Source: JABDMH01 sp965222645 (GTDB lineage Bacteria > Bacteroidota > Bacteroidia > Chitinophagales > Saprospiraceae). Taken from it: a DNA stretch of 64,000 nucleotides. Shown here piece by piece: positions 53,704-61,856 of the stretch. How positions within the stretch are numbered: the first letter of the stretch is position 1; each line of letters begins with the position of its first letter. A program made the translations under genes and the position numbers. The stretch is from assembly GCA_965222645.1 (NCBI GenBank), contig OZ244968.1, positions 3,472,001 to 3,536,000 on the forward strand, in the 5' to 3' direction. The notes under the pieces were generated by a model, which was not told where the DNA came from, ran no database searches, and saw only the letters and a program-made list of their open reading frames with translations.

Positions 53704-54354
53704 TTGAGTATCGTTACCTTTTTCACTTTTAATGCATTTGAAGAAAATACATATGTCATTTATGACAAGGCCTCTAGCGAAGCCATTGTTATAGATCCGG
53801 GTTGTCACAGCCCTGATGAGAAGGAAGTTCTTTCGAGTTTCCTCAAAAAGAACAATCTCATATTGGTGGCCATCTTAAATACACATTGCCATGTAGATCA
53901 CGTATTTGGAAACGCATTTCTCAAGAAGCAGTTTCCGGAAGTGCCATTGTGCATCCACAAAGGAGAATTACCTGTTTTGCGGGCATATCCTCAATTTGCT
54001 TCCATGTATGGCCTTGCAGCAGAACCATCGCCGACACCAGATAAATTTTTTGCAGATGGAGATACTTTTAGCTTTGGAAATGTCAACTTTGAGGTGTGTC
54101 TGACCCCGGGACACTCTCCAGCAAGTGTATCCTTTTATTGCCGTGCAGACAGCTATATAATCGGGGGTGATGTGCTTTTCCGCGAAAGTATCGGCCGGAC
54201 TGATCTGCCCGGAGGTGACTATGACACATTGATAAGAAGTATTGAGAAGCATTTTTTCTCCTTACCCGATGATGTAAAGGTTTACTGTGGGCATGGGCCT
54301 TCCACAACCATTGGCCACGAAAGAAAATACAATCCTTTTCTAAAACAAAGCTAG
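53704..54354 (+). CDS. Metallo-beta-lactamase-fold hydrolase, glyoxalase II-like
   Basis: 216 residues. Motif HxHxDH in LNTHCHVDHVFGN near 60, then TPGHSPASVSFYC with His near 135, GGDVLFRESIGRTDLPGGDY near 155 and YCGHGPSTTIGHERKYNPFL near 195. YcbL/GloB-like, so a thioester hydrolase with a dinuclear metal site is likely. Translation appears to begin with TTG at 53704, as no upstream ATG is in frame. Convergent with rnhB, overlapping by 15 bases. Confidence 0.92.
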   Translation: MSIVTFFTFNAFEENTYVIYDKASSEAIVIDPGCHSPDEKEVLSSFLKKNNLILVAILNTHCHVDHVFGNAFLKKQFPEVPLCIHKGELPVLRAYPQFASMYGLAAEPSPTPDKFFADGDTFSFGNVNFEVCLTPGHSPASVSFYCRADSYIIGGDVLFRESIGRTDLPGGDYDTLIRSIEKHFFSLPDDVKVYCGHGPSTTIGHERKYNPFLKQS

Positions 54355-54942
54355 CTGCTCCGGTAGTGGATATAACTGGAAAGACTTGCGGTGCAAAGGA
54401 GTCACTCCAAACTCCACAATAGCAGCTCGATGTTCTGGAGTGGGGTAACCCTTATTGGTACTCCAGCCGTATTGTGGGAACAAACGATGCTTGCGCTCCA
54501 TGTACCGATCCCGGGATGTTTTTGCAAGGATCGAGGCGGCGGCAATTGACCCGACTATACTGTCTCCTTTTACAATACACTGATACCGATAACCTCGAAG
54601 AGGATTAAATCGGTTTCCATCAATAAGCAATAATTCCGGCCGGATATGCAGCTTTTTGATGGCGTGGTGCATCGCATCAAAAGAAGCATTTAGGATGTTT
54701 ATTCTGTCGATTGTGGTAGGGTGGCAAAAAGAAATAGCATAGGAAAGAGCATTTGCTTCTATCCACAATCGAAGTTCCTCTCGCTCTTGTGCGGACAGCA
54801 GTTTAGAATCATTGAGATTTGGATGATCTGCAGAAGGAGGTAATATGACCGCAGCTGCAAAGACTGGTCCCGCCAGACAGCCCCTGCCAGCCTCATCACA
54901 GCCCGCTTCAATAATGTTACGATCTAATCTACTCGGCAACAC
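54340..54942 (-). CDS. rnhB: Ribonuclease HII
   Basis: 200 residues from the GTG at 54942. Active-site motif IIEAGCDEAGRGCLAGPVFA, DSKLLSAQEREEL and the carboxylates in LLIDGNRFNPL; end SILAKTSRDRYMERKHRLFP and WSTNKGYPTPEHRAAI. Cleaves RNA in RNA-DNA hybrids. A longer frame from ATG at 55032 adds 30 residues unlike the family and would place the start inside the vapBC operator; family members start about a dozen residues before the EAGCDEAGRG motif, as the GTG does. Convergent, overlapping the hydrolase by 15 bases. Confidence 0.92.
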   Translation of the reverse strand: MLPSRLDRNIIEAGCDEAGRGCLAGPVFAAAVILPPSADHPNLNDSKLLSAQEREELRLWIEANALSYAISFCHPTTIDRINILNASFDAMHHAIKKLHIRPELLLIDGNRFNPLRGYRYQCIVKGDSIVGSIAAASILAKTSRDRYMERKHRLFPQYGWSTNKGYPTPEHRAAIVEFGVTPLHRKSFQLYPLPEQLALF

Positions 54943-55006
54943 ATGTGCAAGATAGGTAATATGTGTTTCATGATTCCCATGTTGTTCTAGGGCAAGTCGG
55001 AGCTTG

Positions 55007-55044
55007 GCATAAAATTTTATGTATTTTAGCATAAAATTCTATGC
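55007..55044 (+). promoter_or_regulatory. Twin palindromes: candidate vapBC operator
   Basis: CATAAAATTTTATG at 55008-55021 is a perfect 14-base palindrome. GCATAAAATTCTATGC at 55029-55044 is the same motif with one mismatched pair. Centres are 22 bases apart, about two DNA turns, and the second site includes the vapB start codon. The arrangement fits cooperative binding by a VapBC complex for autorepression. Confidence 0.6.
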
Positions 55045-55244
55045 GCACAACATTAGACTTACCAATTGACCTCATCAGAGAGGCAATGCAAATCACGAAT
55101 GCAAAGACAAAAACGGAAGCCATCAGAATTGCCCTGGTACGTTTGATCGAGGATAATCGCAGGAAAAAGCTTTTGACCTATAAGGGACGAGTGGATTTGC
55201 AAATTGATCTTGATGCATTGAGGAATAGAAGCAGCAATGGTTAG
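55041..55244 (+). CDS. vapB: VapB-type antitoxin
   Basis: 67 residues. The N-terminus MRTTLDLPIDLIREAMQITN, with NAKTKTEAIRIALVRLIED, matches the ribbon-helix-helix VapB antitoxins (type II). The last third is basic and likely wraps the toxin. Its start codon lies in the second operator palindrome; vapC begins in its last 8 bases, so expression is coupled and the pair autoregulates in known systems. Confidence 0.9.
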   Translation: MRTTLDLPIDLIREAMQITNAKTKTEAIRIALVRLIEDNRRKKLLTYKGRVDLQIDLDALRNRSSNG

Positions 55245-55629
55245 AATTTTAGTAGACACCTCTGTTTGGATTGAATACTTCCGGAGTGGTGCAGGTGCTA
55301 CATTGAGCGTTTTGATAGAGGAAGATCTCGTGACGACCAATGATCTAATTCTGACCGAATTGACTCCATTTGCCGAGCACTTAAATCAATTCGAATTAGT
55401 CGATGCACTGCAAGCTTTGGAAAAAGAACCTCTACAAATACAGTGGGAAGGTCTAAGACAACTGCAACTTCTTAACCTGCGTAATGGTATCAATAGGGTA
55501 GGTATTCCCGATCTAATCATTGTCCAACAGGTAATCGATCGTGGGTTACATTTATGGTCATACGACAATCACTTCAAGCAGATGTCGCAAATTGTAAATC
55601 TTCATCTATTCAAGGAATCCAATTCCTAA
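55237..55629 (+). CDS. vapC: VapC-type PIN-domain toxin
   Basis: 130 residues. PIN-domain ribonuclease with the acidic site spread over ILVDTSVWIEYF (Asp near 6), LILTELTPFAEHL (Glu near 40), GIPDLIIVQQVI (Asp near 92) and WSYDNHFKQMS (Asp near 110). Family targets are tRNAs or rRNA; the target here is unknown. A weak hairpin with a T/C-rich tract follows the stop. Confidence 0.92.
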   Translation: MVRILVDTSVWIEYFRSGAGATLSVLIEEDLVTTNDLILTELTPFAEHLNQFELVDALQALEKEPLQIQWEGLRQLQLLNLRNGINRVGIPDLIIVQQVIDRGLHLWSYDNHFKQMSQIVNLHLFKESNS

Positions 55630-55630
55630 T

Positions 55631-55656
55631 CGCTATGGTTTAGCGTTTCTCTTCTT
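55631..55656 (+). terminator. Weak terminator candidate after vapC
   Basis: CGCTA (55631-55635) and TAGCG (55641-55645) form a 5-base stem with loop tggtt, followed by a pyrimidine tract TTTCTCTTCTTT. The stem is short, so it is a weak call. Confidence 0.25.
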
Positions 55657-55710
55657 TCACATTCACCTCGCTTCCAGCAAACAATGAATGCCATATGATG
55701 TGCCATCCAT

Positions 55711-56991
55711 CTACTTTCTGAGTTTGTATGGAGAACGATATTTTTTAGTTCGAAGGGCATTGGCAGCTTTATTCTTTGAAAACCTTTCTTTGACGGGATC
55801 CCACCGGATCGGTCTTCGCATTTGATAAGCAATATTAGCCAGGTTGCACACACTCGCAGAGCGATGACCCGTTTCAGCGTCGCAAATAGGATGGGTGCGA
55901 TTTTTCACAGCATCGATCCAATCCTGATAGTGATCATCGCTTTTATATACATGTTTTTCATTTTGTCCAATCTTTACACCGGCGATACTGACGGGATCAG
56001 AATCAAGAAAACTCCGGCTTACATCTAGTGTGCCCTCAGAGCCCACAAACCGGACTGCCCAGCCGCGCTCAAAATCCTCGTGCACCATTTCGATTCCGCT
56101 ATCGTAGATCATTTTCAGCCCCCGCTTTGCCAGTGGATCTGCGGGCGGAATAAACAACACAGGACCACTACTATCCATGTCTAGTGCCCATTGGGCAATA
56201 TCAAACATGTGAGCACCCCAATCAGATAAGATTCCCCCTCCAAACTCAGCATATTGTCGCCACTGTGCCCAAACATCCTCTTCTACCGGAGGTGCGATCC
56301 CGGGATTATATGCTCGATACGGAGCTGGTCCTAACCAACGATCCCAATTTAGAGTAGCAGGAACTGGCTGCCCTTCGAGATTGCAGCGGATTGCCGGATC
56401 TCCCACACTTACTATGACTTTGGAAATCTCACCTACATATCCATTGCGCACTAATTCTACAGCATGTCGAAAGCCCTCACGGGATCGCTGCATGCTTCCT
56501 GTCTGAAGAATCTTCCTGTATTTCTTGGCAGCCTTAACCATGGATCTCCCCTCTCTAACCGTATGAGCAAGAGGCTTCTCGCAGTATACGTCCTTGCCGG
56601 CCTTCATCGAGGCTATGCTCTGTATGGCATGCCAATGGTCGGGAGAAGAAATAATGACCCCATCGATGTCTTCCCGGGCGAGGAGATCTTCATAGTTTTC
56701 GTAAATCTGGCAATCTCCCCCCTTGCCCTGGTGTTCATTGACGACTTCCTTTACGATCTTCTTGAAAAAATCAAGCTTCTGCTTGTCAACATCACATCCA
56801 GCCAGGATATCTACATCCTTTTGAGCAAATCGATTTGCCAGTCCTCTCGCCTGTTTTCCGGTACCAATAAATCCTAAGGTAAGCCGGTCACTGGGAGGAG
56901 TATAGCCGGCACCACCCAAAACATGTCGCGGTACAATATAGATTCCACTTGCAAAAAGGGTGCTTCGCGTTAGAAAATCTCTTCGTTTCAT
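55711..56991 (-). CDS. Tat-exported Gfo/Idh/MocA-family oxidoreductase
   Basis: 426 residues. MKRRDFLTRSTLFASGIYIV is a twin-arginine signal, so the folded protein with its cofactor would be periplasmic. Rossmann segment LTLGFIGTGKQARGLANRFA near 38, CEKPLAHTVREGRSM near 130, a His-rich C-terminal domain with WGAHMFDIAQWALDMD. Sugar dehydrogenases and keto-sugar enzymes of this family are known; the substrate is not. The gene is divergent from the PQQ dehydrogenase (79 bases between), fitting a joint role in periplasmic sugar oxidation. Confidence 0.9.
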   Translation of the reverse strand: MKRRDFLTRSTLFASGIYIVPRHVLGGAGYTPPSDRLTLGFIGTGKQARGLANRFAQKDVDILAGCDVDKQKLDFFKKIVKEVVNEHQGKGGDCQIYENYEDLLAREDIDGVIISSPDHWHAIQSIASMKAGKDVYCEKPLAHTVREGRSMVKAAKKYRKILQTGSMQRSREGFRHAVELVRNGYVGEISKVIVSVGDPAIRCNLEGQPVPATLNWDRWLGPAPYRAYNPGIAPPVEEDVWAQWRQYAEFGGGILSDWGAHMFDIAQWALDMDSSGPVLFIPPADPLAKRGLKMIYDSGIEMVHEDFERGWAVRFVGSEGTLDVSRSFLDSDPVSIAGVKIGQNEKHVYKSDDHYQDWIDAVKNRTHPICDAETGHRSASVCNLANIAYQMRRPIRWDPVKERFSKNKAANALRTKKYRSPYKLRK

Positions 56992-57070
56992 TCTGTTGAA
57001 TTTAGGATCCTGTTTCTATCTTGTAAGAATTCTAAAGATGTTGAATTTACAAAAATCGGTTTCTAAACAC

Positions 57071-59212
57071 ATGGGTTTTATATACAGGTTTATTATGGCT
57101 TTATTCCCGATTGTTTTGTTTTCGGGATGTGGGGATGACATTAAGAATTATGAAGACGTTGACTGGCCCCACTATCAGGGTGATCCTGGATCAAATCAGT
57201 ATAGTGCATTGGCTCAGATCAATAGGGGGAACATCGAAAAGTTATCCCTGGCCTGGAGATACTCGAGTGGTGATGTAGACAGTCTAAACAGGTCACAGAT
57301 TCAATGCAATCCTCTAATTAAGAATGGAATTCTCTACGGTTCAAATCCCAAACTGAAGCTCTTTGCATTAAATGCCGGGACAGGGGAGAAAATGTGGGAA
57401 TTTGATCCGTTTGATGATGACTTTGATATGTTTGGCATGGGAGTAAACCGGGGATTGACCTGGTGGAGTGATGGTCAGGATAATCGAATCTACTACTGTG
57501 CAAGTCACTTCATTCATGCCATAAACGCATCTGATGGGACATTGTTTGAGTCATTCGGAGACAAAGGCAGGGTGGATCTTCATATGGGATTGGGTAAAGC
57601 ATCCCAAGACTACTTTGTCTCAGCGAACTCCCCGGGTGTGATTTATCAAAATCTATTCATCGTGGGCACCAGAGTATCGGAAGCTATGGGTGCCGCTCCT
57701 GGATATATTCGGGCCTTTGATGTGAATTCGGGTGAACTTGTGTGGACTTTTCATACAATCCCGAAGCCGGGAGAATTTGGTCATGACACATGGCCTGAAG
57801 ATGCATGGAAATCTATGGGTGGAGCAAATAATTGGAGCGGGATGAGTATAGATCACGATCGCGGGATTGTATTTGTACCGACCGGATCTGCAGCTTATGA
57901 TTTTTATGGTGGTGATAGACCGGGTGAAAATTTATTTGCCAATTGCCTTATTGCTCTGGACGCAAATTCGGGCGAACGTATTTGGCATTTTCAAACCGTA
58001 AGACATGACGTGTGGGACCGTGATCTACCGGCACCTCCCAACTTAGTCACAGTCACTTCCCAGGGAAAAAGAATTGAAGCAGTTGCTCAAATCACAAAGT
58101 CTGGCTATGTATTTCTCTTTGACCGTGTCACCGGGGAGCCCCTATTTCCGATCAGAGAAGTCGATGCTCCGGCCAGTTTACTCCAGGGTGAGCAAACCTG
58201 GCCTTCGCAGCCTGTTCCATCCAGGCCACCCCGATTTGCAAGAGGGGACTTTGACGAGAAAGATATTTCTACCCGCACACCAGAAGCACACGCATTTGTC
58301 AGATCAATCTGGCACAGCCTAAAAAAGGGACAGGAGTTTATTCCTCCTAGTGAAGAAGGAACCTTGCTCCTACCCGGATTTGATGGTGGTGGAGAATGGG
58401 GCGGGGCGGCTGTGGACCCGGAAGGCATCCTTTATGTAAATGCAAGTGAAATGCCCTGGATCATTAAAATGATTGAATATAAAAATGAGGATGATGGGTT
58501 ACTTGCTACCAAGGGAAAAAACATTTATGGTGTACACTGTCAGCTTTGTCATGGGCAAGATAAAAAGGGAGCGAGTATTTATACAGTCCCTTCGCTTGAA
58601 GGAATAAAATCAAGAAAATCTTCCGGAGAAATCGAGAGCATCATTCGCAATGGTGGTGGCTTAATGCCCTCCTTTTCTTTTTTGACTAGTAGTGACATAC
58701 GGGCGATCATCGCCTTTCTTTTTGACTCCGAGGAACCCATGACCGCGGAGGATCGACGATCATCTCTCGCCAGGCAATCTTGGAAATATCCATACTTTAT
58801 GAGTGGTTACGTCAGGTTTAAGGATCATGAGGGATTTCCGGCTATAGATCCACCTTGGGGTACTCTAAACGCAATTGATTTAAATAGTGGTACAATCAAG
58901 TGGAAAGTGACGCTTGGTGATCATCCGGAGGCCGATTATGGACAAACCCTCACCGGCACCGAAAGTTATGGTGGACCCGTGGTCACGGCTGGTGGACTTG
59001 TATTTATTGCCGCCACTCTTGACGAAAAGATTAGAGCTTTTGACAAGGAAGACGGATCGCAGTTGTGGGTACATGACCTACCAGCTGCGGGATATGCCAC
59101 CCCAGCAACGTATATGGTAGATGGCGTGCAATATCTTGTGATAGCTTGTGGAGGTGGGAAACTCGGTACAAGGTCGGGTGATCAGTACATTGCTTTTGCA
59201 CTAGCCGATTAG
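57071..59212 (+). CDS. PQQ-dependent dehydrogenase with inserted cytochrome c, lipoprotein
   Basis: 713 residues from the ATG at 57071; earlier starts at 56960 and 57038 overlap or crowd the divergent gene. Lipobox LFSGCGDD near residue 18. Propeller blades with W-x-G-motifs (WPHYQGDPGSNQYSALAQIN, WSDGQDNRIYYCASHFIHAI). A haem c site C-x-x-C-H, CQLCH at about 490-494, is inserted late in the propeller (GVHCQLCHGQD) with an axial Met in LMPSFSFL. Closest known pattern is quinoprotein glucose dehydrogenase-like enzymes that oxidise aldoses to lactones and pass electrons to the haem; substrate unverified. The last blade ends GTRSGDQYIAFAL. Confidence 0.9.
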   Translation: MGFIYRFIMALFPIVLFSGCGDDIKNYEDVDWPHYQGDPGSNQYSALAQINRGNIEKLSLAWRYSSGDVDSLNRSQIQCNPLIKNGILYGSNPKLKLFALNAGTGEKMWEFDPFDDDFDMFGMGVNRGLTWWSDGQDNRIYYCASHFIHAINASDGTLFESFGDKGRVDLHMGLGKASQDYFVSANSPGVIYQNLFIVGTRVSEAMGAAPGYIRAFDVNSGELVWTFHTIPKPGEFGHDTWPEDAWKSMGGANNWSGMSIDHDRGIVFVPTGSAAYDFYGGDRPGENLFANCLIALDANSGERIWHFQTVRHDVWDRDLPAPPNLVTVTSQGKRIEAVAQITKSGYVFLFDRVTGEPLFPIREVDAPASLLQGEQTWPSQPVPSRPPRFARGDFDEKDISTRTPEAHAFVRSIWHSLKKGQEFIPPSEEGTLLLPGFDGGGEWGGAAVDPEGILYVNASEMPWIIKMIEYKNEDDGLLATKGKNIYGVHCQLCHGQDKKGASIYTVPSLEGIKSRKSSGEIESIIRNGGGLMPSFSFLTSSDIRAIIAFLFDSEEPMTAEDRRSSLARQSWKYPYFMSGYVRFKDHEGFPAIDPPWGTLNAIDLNSGTIKWKVTLGDHPEADYGQTLTGTESYGGPVVTAGGLVFIAATLDEKIRAFDKEDGSQLWVHDLPAAGYATPATYMVDGVQYLVIACGGGKLGTRSGDQYIAFALAD

Positions 59213-59343
59213 TGCTGTATTCTTTCGCTTCCGAGCTATTGCCTATGGAATGAGCTCTTCGTTGCATCTGAAAACTCTGATCTCAGCACTCATGTTTTTT
59301 TATCGGATACTAACTCGAATGAAACTCGGCAGGTCACCGCAAT

Positions 59344-59368
59344 AAAAAACCCTGCACAAAGTGCAGGG
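59344..59368 (-). terminator. Duplicated terminator hairpin
   Basis: On the minus strand CCCTGCAC and GTGCAGGG form a perfect 8-base stem around a TTT loop, followed by six T. It belongs to the first 55-base copy, 170 bases downstream of the working copy on that strand, and would act as a second stop for the tRNA transcript. Confidence 0.7.
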
Positions 59369-59398
59369 CTCATTTTGTTTTGAGGTCGGTAGCGGATT
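59344..59398 (-). repeat. Copy of tRNA-Cys 3' end and terminator (direct repeat 1)
   Basis: 55 bases identical to 59514-59568 except one substitution (T at 59353 versus A at 59523). It contains the last 16 bases of the tRNA gene (59383-59398) plus the terminator hairpin. Spacing between copies is 170 bases. Confidence 0.85.
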
Positions 59399-59426
59399 GT
59401 TTCACGATCCGGTCATGGGGGGAGTT

Positions 59427-59442
59427 TCAAAACAAAATGAGC
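59427..59442 (+). repeat. Inverted 16-base copy of the post-tRNA sequence
   Basis: TCAAAACAAAATGAGC on the plus strand is the exact inverse of 59369-59384 in repeat copy 1 (and of the same stretch next to the tRNA). The pair could fold as a 16-base-pair hairpin with a 42-base loop on the minus transcript. Confidence 0.6.
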
Positions 59443-59512
59443 TGCTCCTTTCAGTCGCATACTTCTTGTTAAACAATCTCCTTCATGCATAGCATGGTTC
59501 GATTGAATGAAC

Positions 59513-59538
59513 AAAAAAACCCAGCACAAAGTGCAGGG
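59513..59538 (-). terminator. Intrinsic terminator of tRNA-Cys
   Basis: On the minus strand, an 8-base stem (CCCTGCAC / GTGCTGGG with one A-A mismatch) with TTT loop and a seven-T tract begins 15 bases after the tRNA 3' end. Confidence 0.75.
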
Positions 59539-59568
59539 CTCATTTTGTTTTGAGGTCGGTAGCGGATT
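59514..59568 (-). repeat. tRNA-Cys 3' end and terminator (direct repeat 2, functional copy)
   Basis: The working counterpart of 59344-59398: it comprises the terminator and the last 16 bases of tRNA-Cys. See the other copy for comparison. Confidence 0.85.
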
Positions 59569-59623
59569 TGAACCGCTGTAAAAGGTTTTGCAGACCTCCG
59601 CCTAACCACTCGGCCAACCGACC
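59553..59623 (-). tRNA. tRNA-Cys (GCA anticodon)
   Basis: 71 nucleotides. Acceptor GGTCGGT pairs with ACCGACC; the anticodon arm GAGGT-CTGCAAA-ACCTT has a GCA anticodon; the T arm is AGCGG-TTCAAAT-CCGCT. The discriminator base is U, as required for Cys. CCA is not encoded. A TATATTTG box lies about 35 bases upstream and a T-tract hairpin follows. Confidence 0.95.
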
Positions 59624-59657
59624 ATAAGAATCAATTATTACCCTATAAAAAGGATGG

Positions 59658-59665
59658 CAAATATA
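59658..59665 (-). promoter_or_regulatory. Candidate -7 promoter box for tRNA-Cys
   Basis: The minus strand reads TATATTTG, an exact TAnnTTTG match, 34 bases before the tRNA 5' end. A 16-base motif shared with the flippase upstream region lies 12 bases further upstream (59678-59693). Confidence 0.5.
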
Positions 59666-59677
59666 CTGGTTTTATCT

Positions 59678-59693
59678 GTTACGGTCCACTAGA
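59678..59693. repeat. 16-base motif shared with the flippase upstream region
   Basis: GTTACGGTCCACTAGA matches the copy at 47614-47629 in 14 of 16 positions. It sits where a -33 region of the tRNA-Cys promoter would be. Confidence 0.3.
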
Positions 59694-59773
59694 CTGTGCC
59701 ACCTACCGGATATCATCCTGAGCAATTGTAAAATCAACACATGCATAAATTGTGCCATGTGTACTGAGTTGGG

Positions 59774-61822
59774 TCAATCTTTTAGGAAGCGGTTGAAAAA
59801 ATGCTCCGTTGCCCGGTAAGCCCTTAGCCAGGAATCATATCTGTAAAATCCATGTACCTCATCAGGTAATACAAGGACTTCAGTATGAACTCCTTTTTCA
59901 TTCAGACGTTGCACGAGATCAATAGTCTGTCCAAACATGACATTGCGATCGTCATCCCCGTGAATCATAAGCACTGGTGATTTCCAGGTATCAATATCTG
60001 CTACCGGGGACGATTCATATGCTTCTTCTAAGAGGTCTTCAGTGATACCCCAAAAACCACCCTCTGAAAAATCTGTAGCCCGCCATGCCCAATCATGTAC
60101 CCCGTGAAAGTCCACTCCAGCTTTAAATAAGTCTGAATTCCTTGCCAATCCCTGGGCAGTGAGAAGCCCTCCATAACTACCACCCCAAAGACCGATTCGA
60201 TCAGCATCCACGTTATCCAGGGTTTGTAAATAATGGGCTGCTGCAACGATATCCTGATATTCTGATGCACCTCGAGGTCCCTGATATTCTGCCCTGCGAA
60301 AAGATCTGCCATAACCAATGCCCGCACGATAGTTCACACTAAGTACCACATAACCCTGACTTGCCAAATACTGATTAAATGCATATGCATTGGCATAATA
60401 GCTGCTGTAGTGATACCCCAACAGCATCTGTCTTATCGGGCCTCCATGCATGAATAAAACCCCAGGTTTTAGGCCCCCTTCTTCATTTGTAAAAAGTTGG
60501 CCATGGATTTTAATACCGTCTCCTGATTGAAACACAACCTGCTTTGGGACTACATGAGAAGCTGTAGGGAATGTACCCAATTCCATCTCCGATATACTTC
60601 TGTCGTCTTGTCCTGATTTTATTACAATATGGGTTGGATTATTAAAAGACGATTTGCGAAAAGCAATAATCCCATCCTTCAGGATCAATGGGTTTGTTTC
60701 GATATCGTCACCATCTGTGACCTGCCGGATATCTCTGGTCATCAAGTCGTAGGTGTACAAATCTCTTCTATCAATATCATCACAATTGGTGCTAAAAATC
60801 AACTGATGAGATTGATTTGAAAGATGACTGTGTTCGATTTCACAGTCCCCATCCAGAAGTGCACTTATTTTTCCATTGGAAGGATCTAAAGCATATAACT
60901 TCATCCAGCCCTCATGTTCTGAATAAAAAATAATTTCTCCTGAATTCGACCATTGTATGGGAGTTGAATTATAGTATTGTGAAAACCCTCCATCATCACC
61001 TGGAGAGGACCAAATCGCAGTTATTTTTTCATCTACGAGATCATAAATCATGATTTGAAATGGATGGCCACCTGTAATGTCTGCCAATTGTCCCTTAATT
61101 GTACCCGGTGAGCGAATAAAGGTTATTTTGGTGCCATCATTATTCCAAGCTGGATAAGCATCATTGTAAATCGATGGAGAAATCCACTTGATATGTTGAT
61201 CACCAAATAAATAGGTCCCGATAAAACTGTGATCACCGCGATTACTGACAAATAGAATTTTCTCCCCGGTTGACGAAAAAACAACATCTGAAAATGTACC
61301 CCTCATTTTTATTACCTCTTTCAATATCTTATCTCGCAAACTCACTTTATTTAATGTATTTCCATCCAATATCAGAAGATATTCACCGTCAGGACTGATC
61401 ACGTATTGATTATAATTACCGACCGTATCAATTTTGTTAGTAGTTAAATTTATCCGAAATAACCCCCTCTCCGGATATTTGACCAGTGAGGAAGGATTTG
61501 CTATTTCTCCTTGCCGGTTTGGAGCACTACCTTTTCCGAAATAAAGCCACTCTTCATCCGGGGAAAACATTAGGTTGCTCAAGATTTGACCGTCATCACC
61601 TTGAGACCTAAAAATATTCTTAGGTTTAAAAGATGGATATTCCGCTACATAGATTTCTCGAATTCCTCTTATCGTACTGACCCATGCTACTTTTTGGCCT
61701 TTTTTTGAAGAAATCAAATCAGTGCAGTAGGGCATGCTAAGAATGTCATCAATAGTATAAGATTGAGGATGTACTCGGAGATTGGTAAAAATTAAAATAG
61801 AAAAGAATAATATTACTTTCAT
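59774..61822 (-). CDS. S9-family prolyl oligopeptidase-like peptidase
   Basis: 682 residues from the ATG at 61822 (SP: MKVILFFSILIFTNLRVHPQ); a start at 61897 adds 25 residues and is less likely. Residues 30-410 form an N-terminal beta-propeller with blade signatures such as MFSPDEEWLYFGKGSAP, KILFVSNRGDHSFIG and AYPAWNNDGTKITF. The alpha/beta hydrolase domain has Ser in GLWGGSYGGLLTA (about 549), Asp in IHGDDDRNVMF (about 624) and His in DEVHGFYRYD (about 657). Cleaves peptides or acyl-peptides in the periplasm. Ends 34 bases downstream of the thioredoxin gene on the same strand. Confidence 0.93.
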   Translation of the reverse strand: MKVILFFSILIFTNLRVHPQSYTIDDILSMPYCTDLISSKKGQKVAWVSTIRGIREIYVAEYPSFKPKNIFRSQGDDGQILSNLMFSPDEEWLYFGKGSAPNRQGEIANPSSLVKYPERGLFRINLTTNKIDTVGNYNQYVISPDGEYLLILDGNTLNKVSLRDKILKEVIKMRGTFSDVVFSSTGEKILFVSNRGDHSFIGTYLFGDQHIKWISPSIYNDAYPAWNNDGTKITFIRSPGTIKGQLADITGGHPFQIMIYDLVDEKITAIWSSPGDDGGFSQYYNSTPIQWSNSGEIIFYSEHEGWMKLYALDPSNGKISALLDGDCEIEHSHLSNQSHQLIFSTNCDDIDRRDLYTYDLMTRDIRQVTDGDDIETNPLILKDGIIAFRKSSFNNPTHIVIKSGQDDRSISEMELGTFPTASHVVPKQVVFQSGDGIKIHGQLFTNEEGGLKPGVLFMHGGPIRQMLLGYHYSSYYANAYAFNQYLASQGYVVLSVNYRAGIGYGRSFRRAEYQGPRGASEYQDIVAAAHYLQTLDNVDADRIGLWGGSYGGLLTAQGLARNSDLFKAGVDFHGVHDWAWRATDFSEGGFWGITEDLLEEAYESSPVADIDTWKSPVLMIHGDDDRNVMFGQTIDLVQRLNEKGVHTEVLVLPDEVHGFYRYDSWLRAYRATEHFFNRFLKD

Positions 61823-61856
61823 TTGTAAGATTGATTTTGATATTGAGCAATAGGGA

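Larger units (their letters stand above)
59213..59773. other. 561-base intergenic region with tRNA-Cys, terminators and a partial duplication
   Basis: Between the PQQ dehydrogenase and the S9 peptidase. It holds tRNA-Cys (59553-59623, minus), its terminator, and a 55-base copy of the tRNA 3' end plus terminator shifted by 170 bases. The remaining bases show no coding frame I can support. Confidence 0.7.

Noticed and set aside
53632..53808. Longer start for the propeller/barrel protein
   Set aside because: It would overlap the divergent hydrolase gene and precede a good signal peptide.
54943..55032. Longer RnhB N-terminus
   Set aside because: It would overlap the vapBC operator and adds 30 residues not seen in RNase HII proteins.
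59344..59568. Attachment sites of an integrated element at tRNA-Cys
   Set aside because: The interval between the copies is only 115 bases, with no integrase or cargo; kept as a duplication or old scar.
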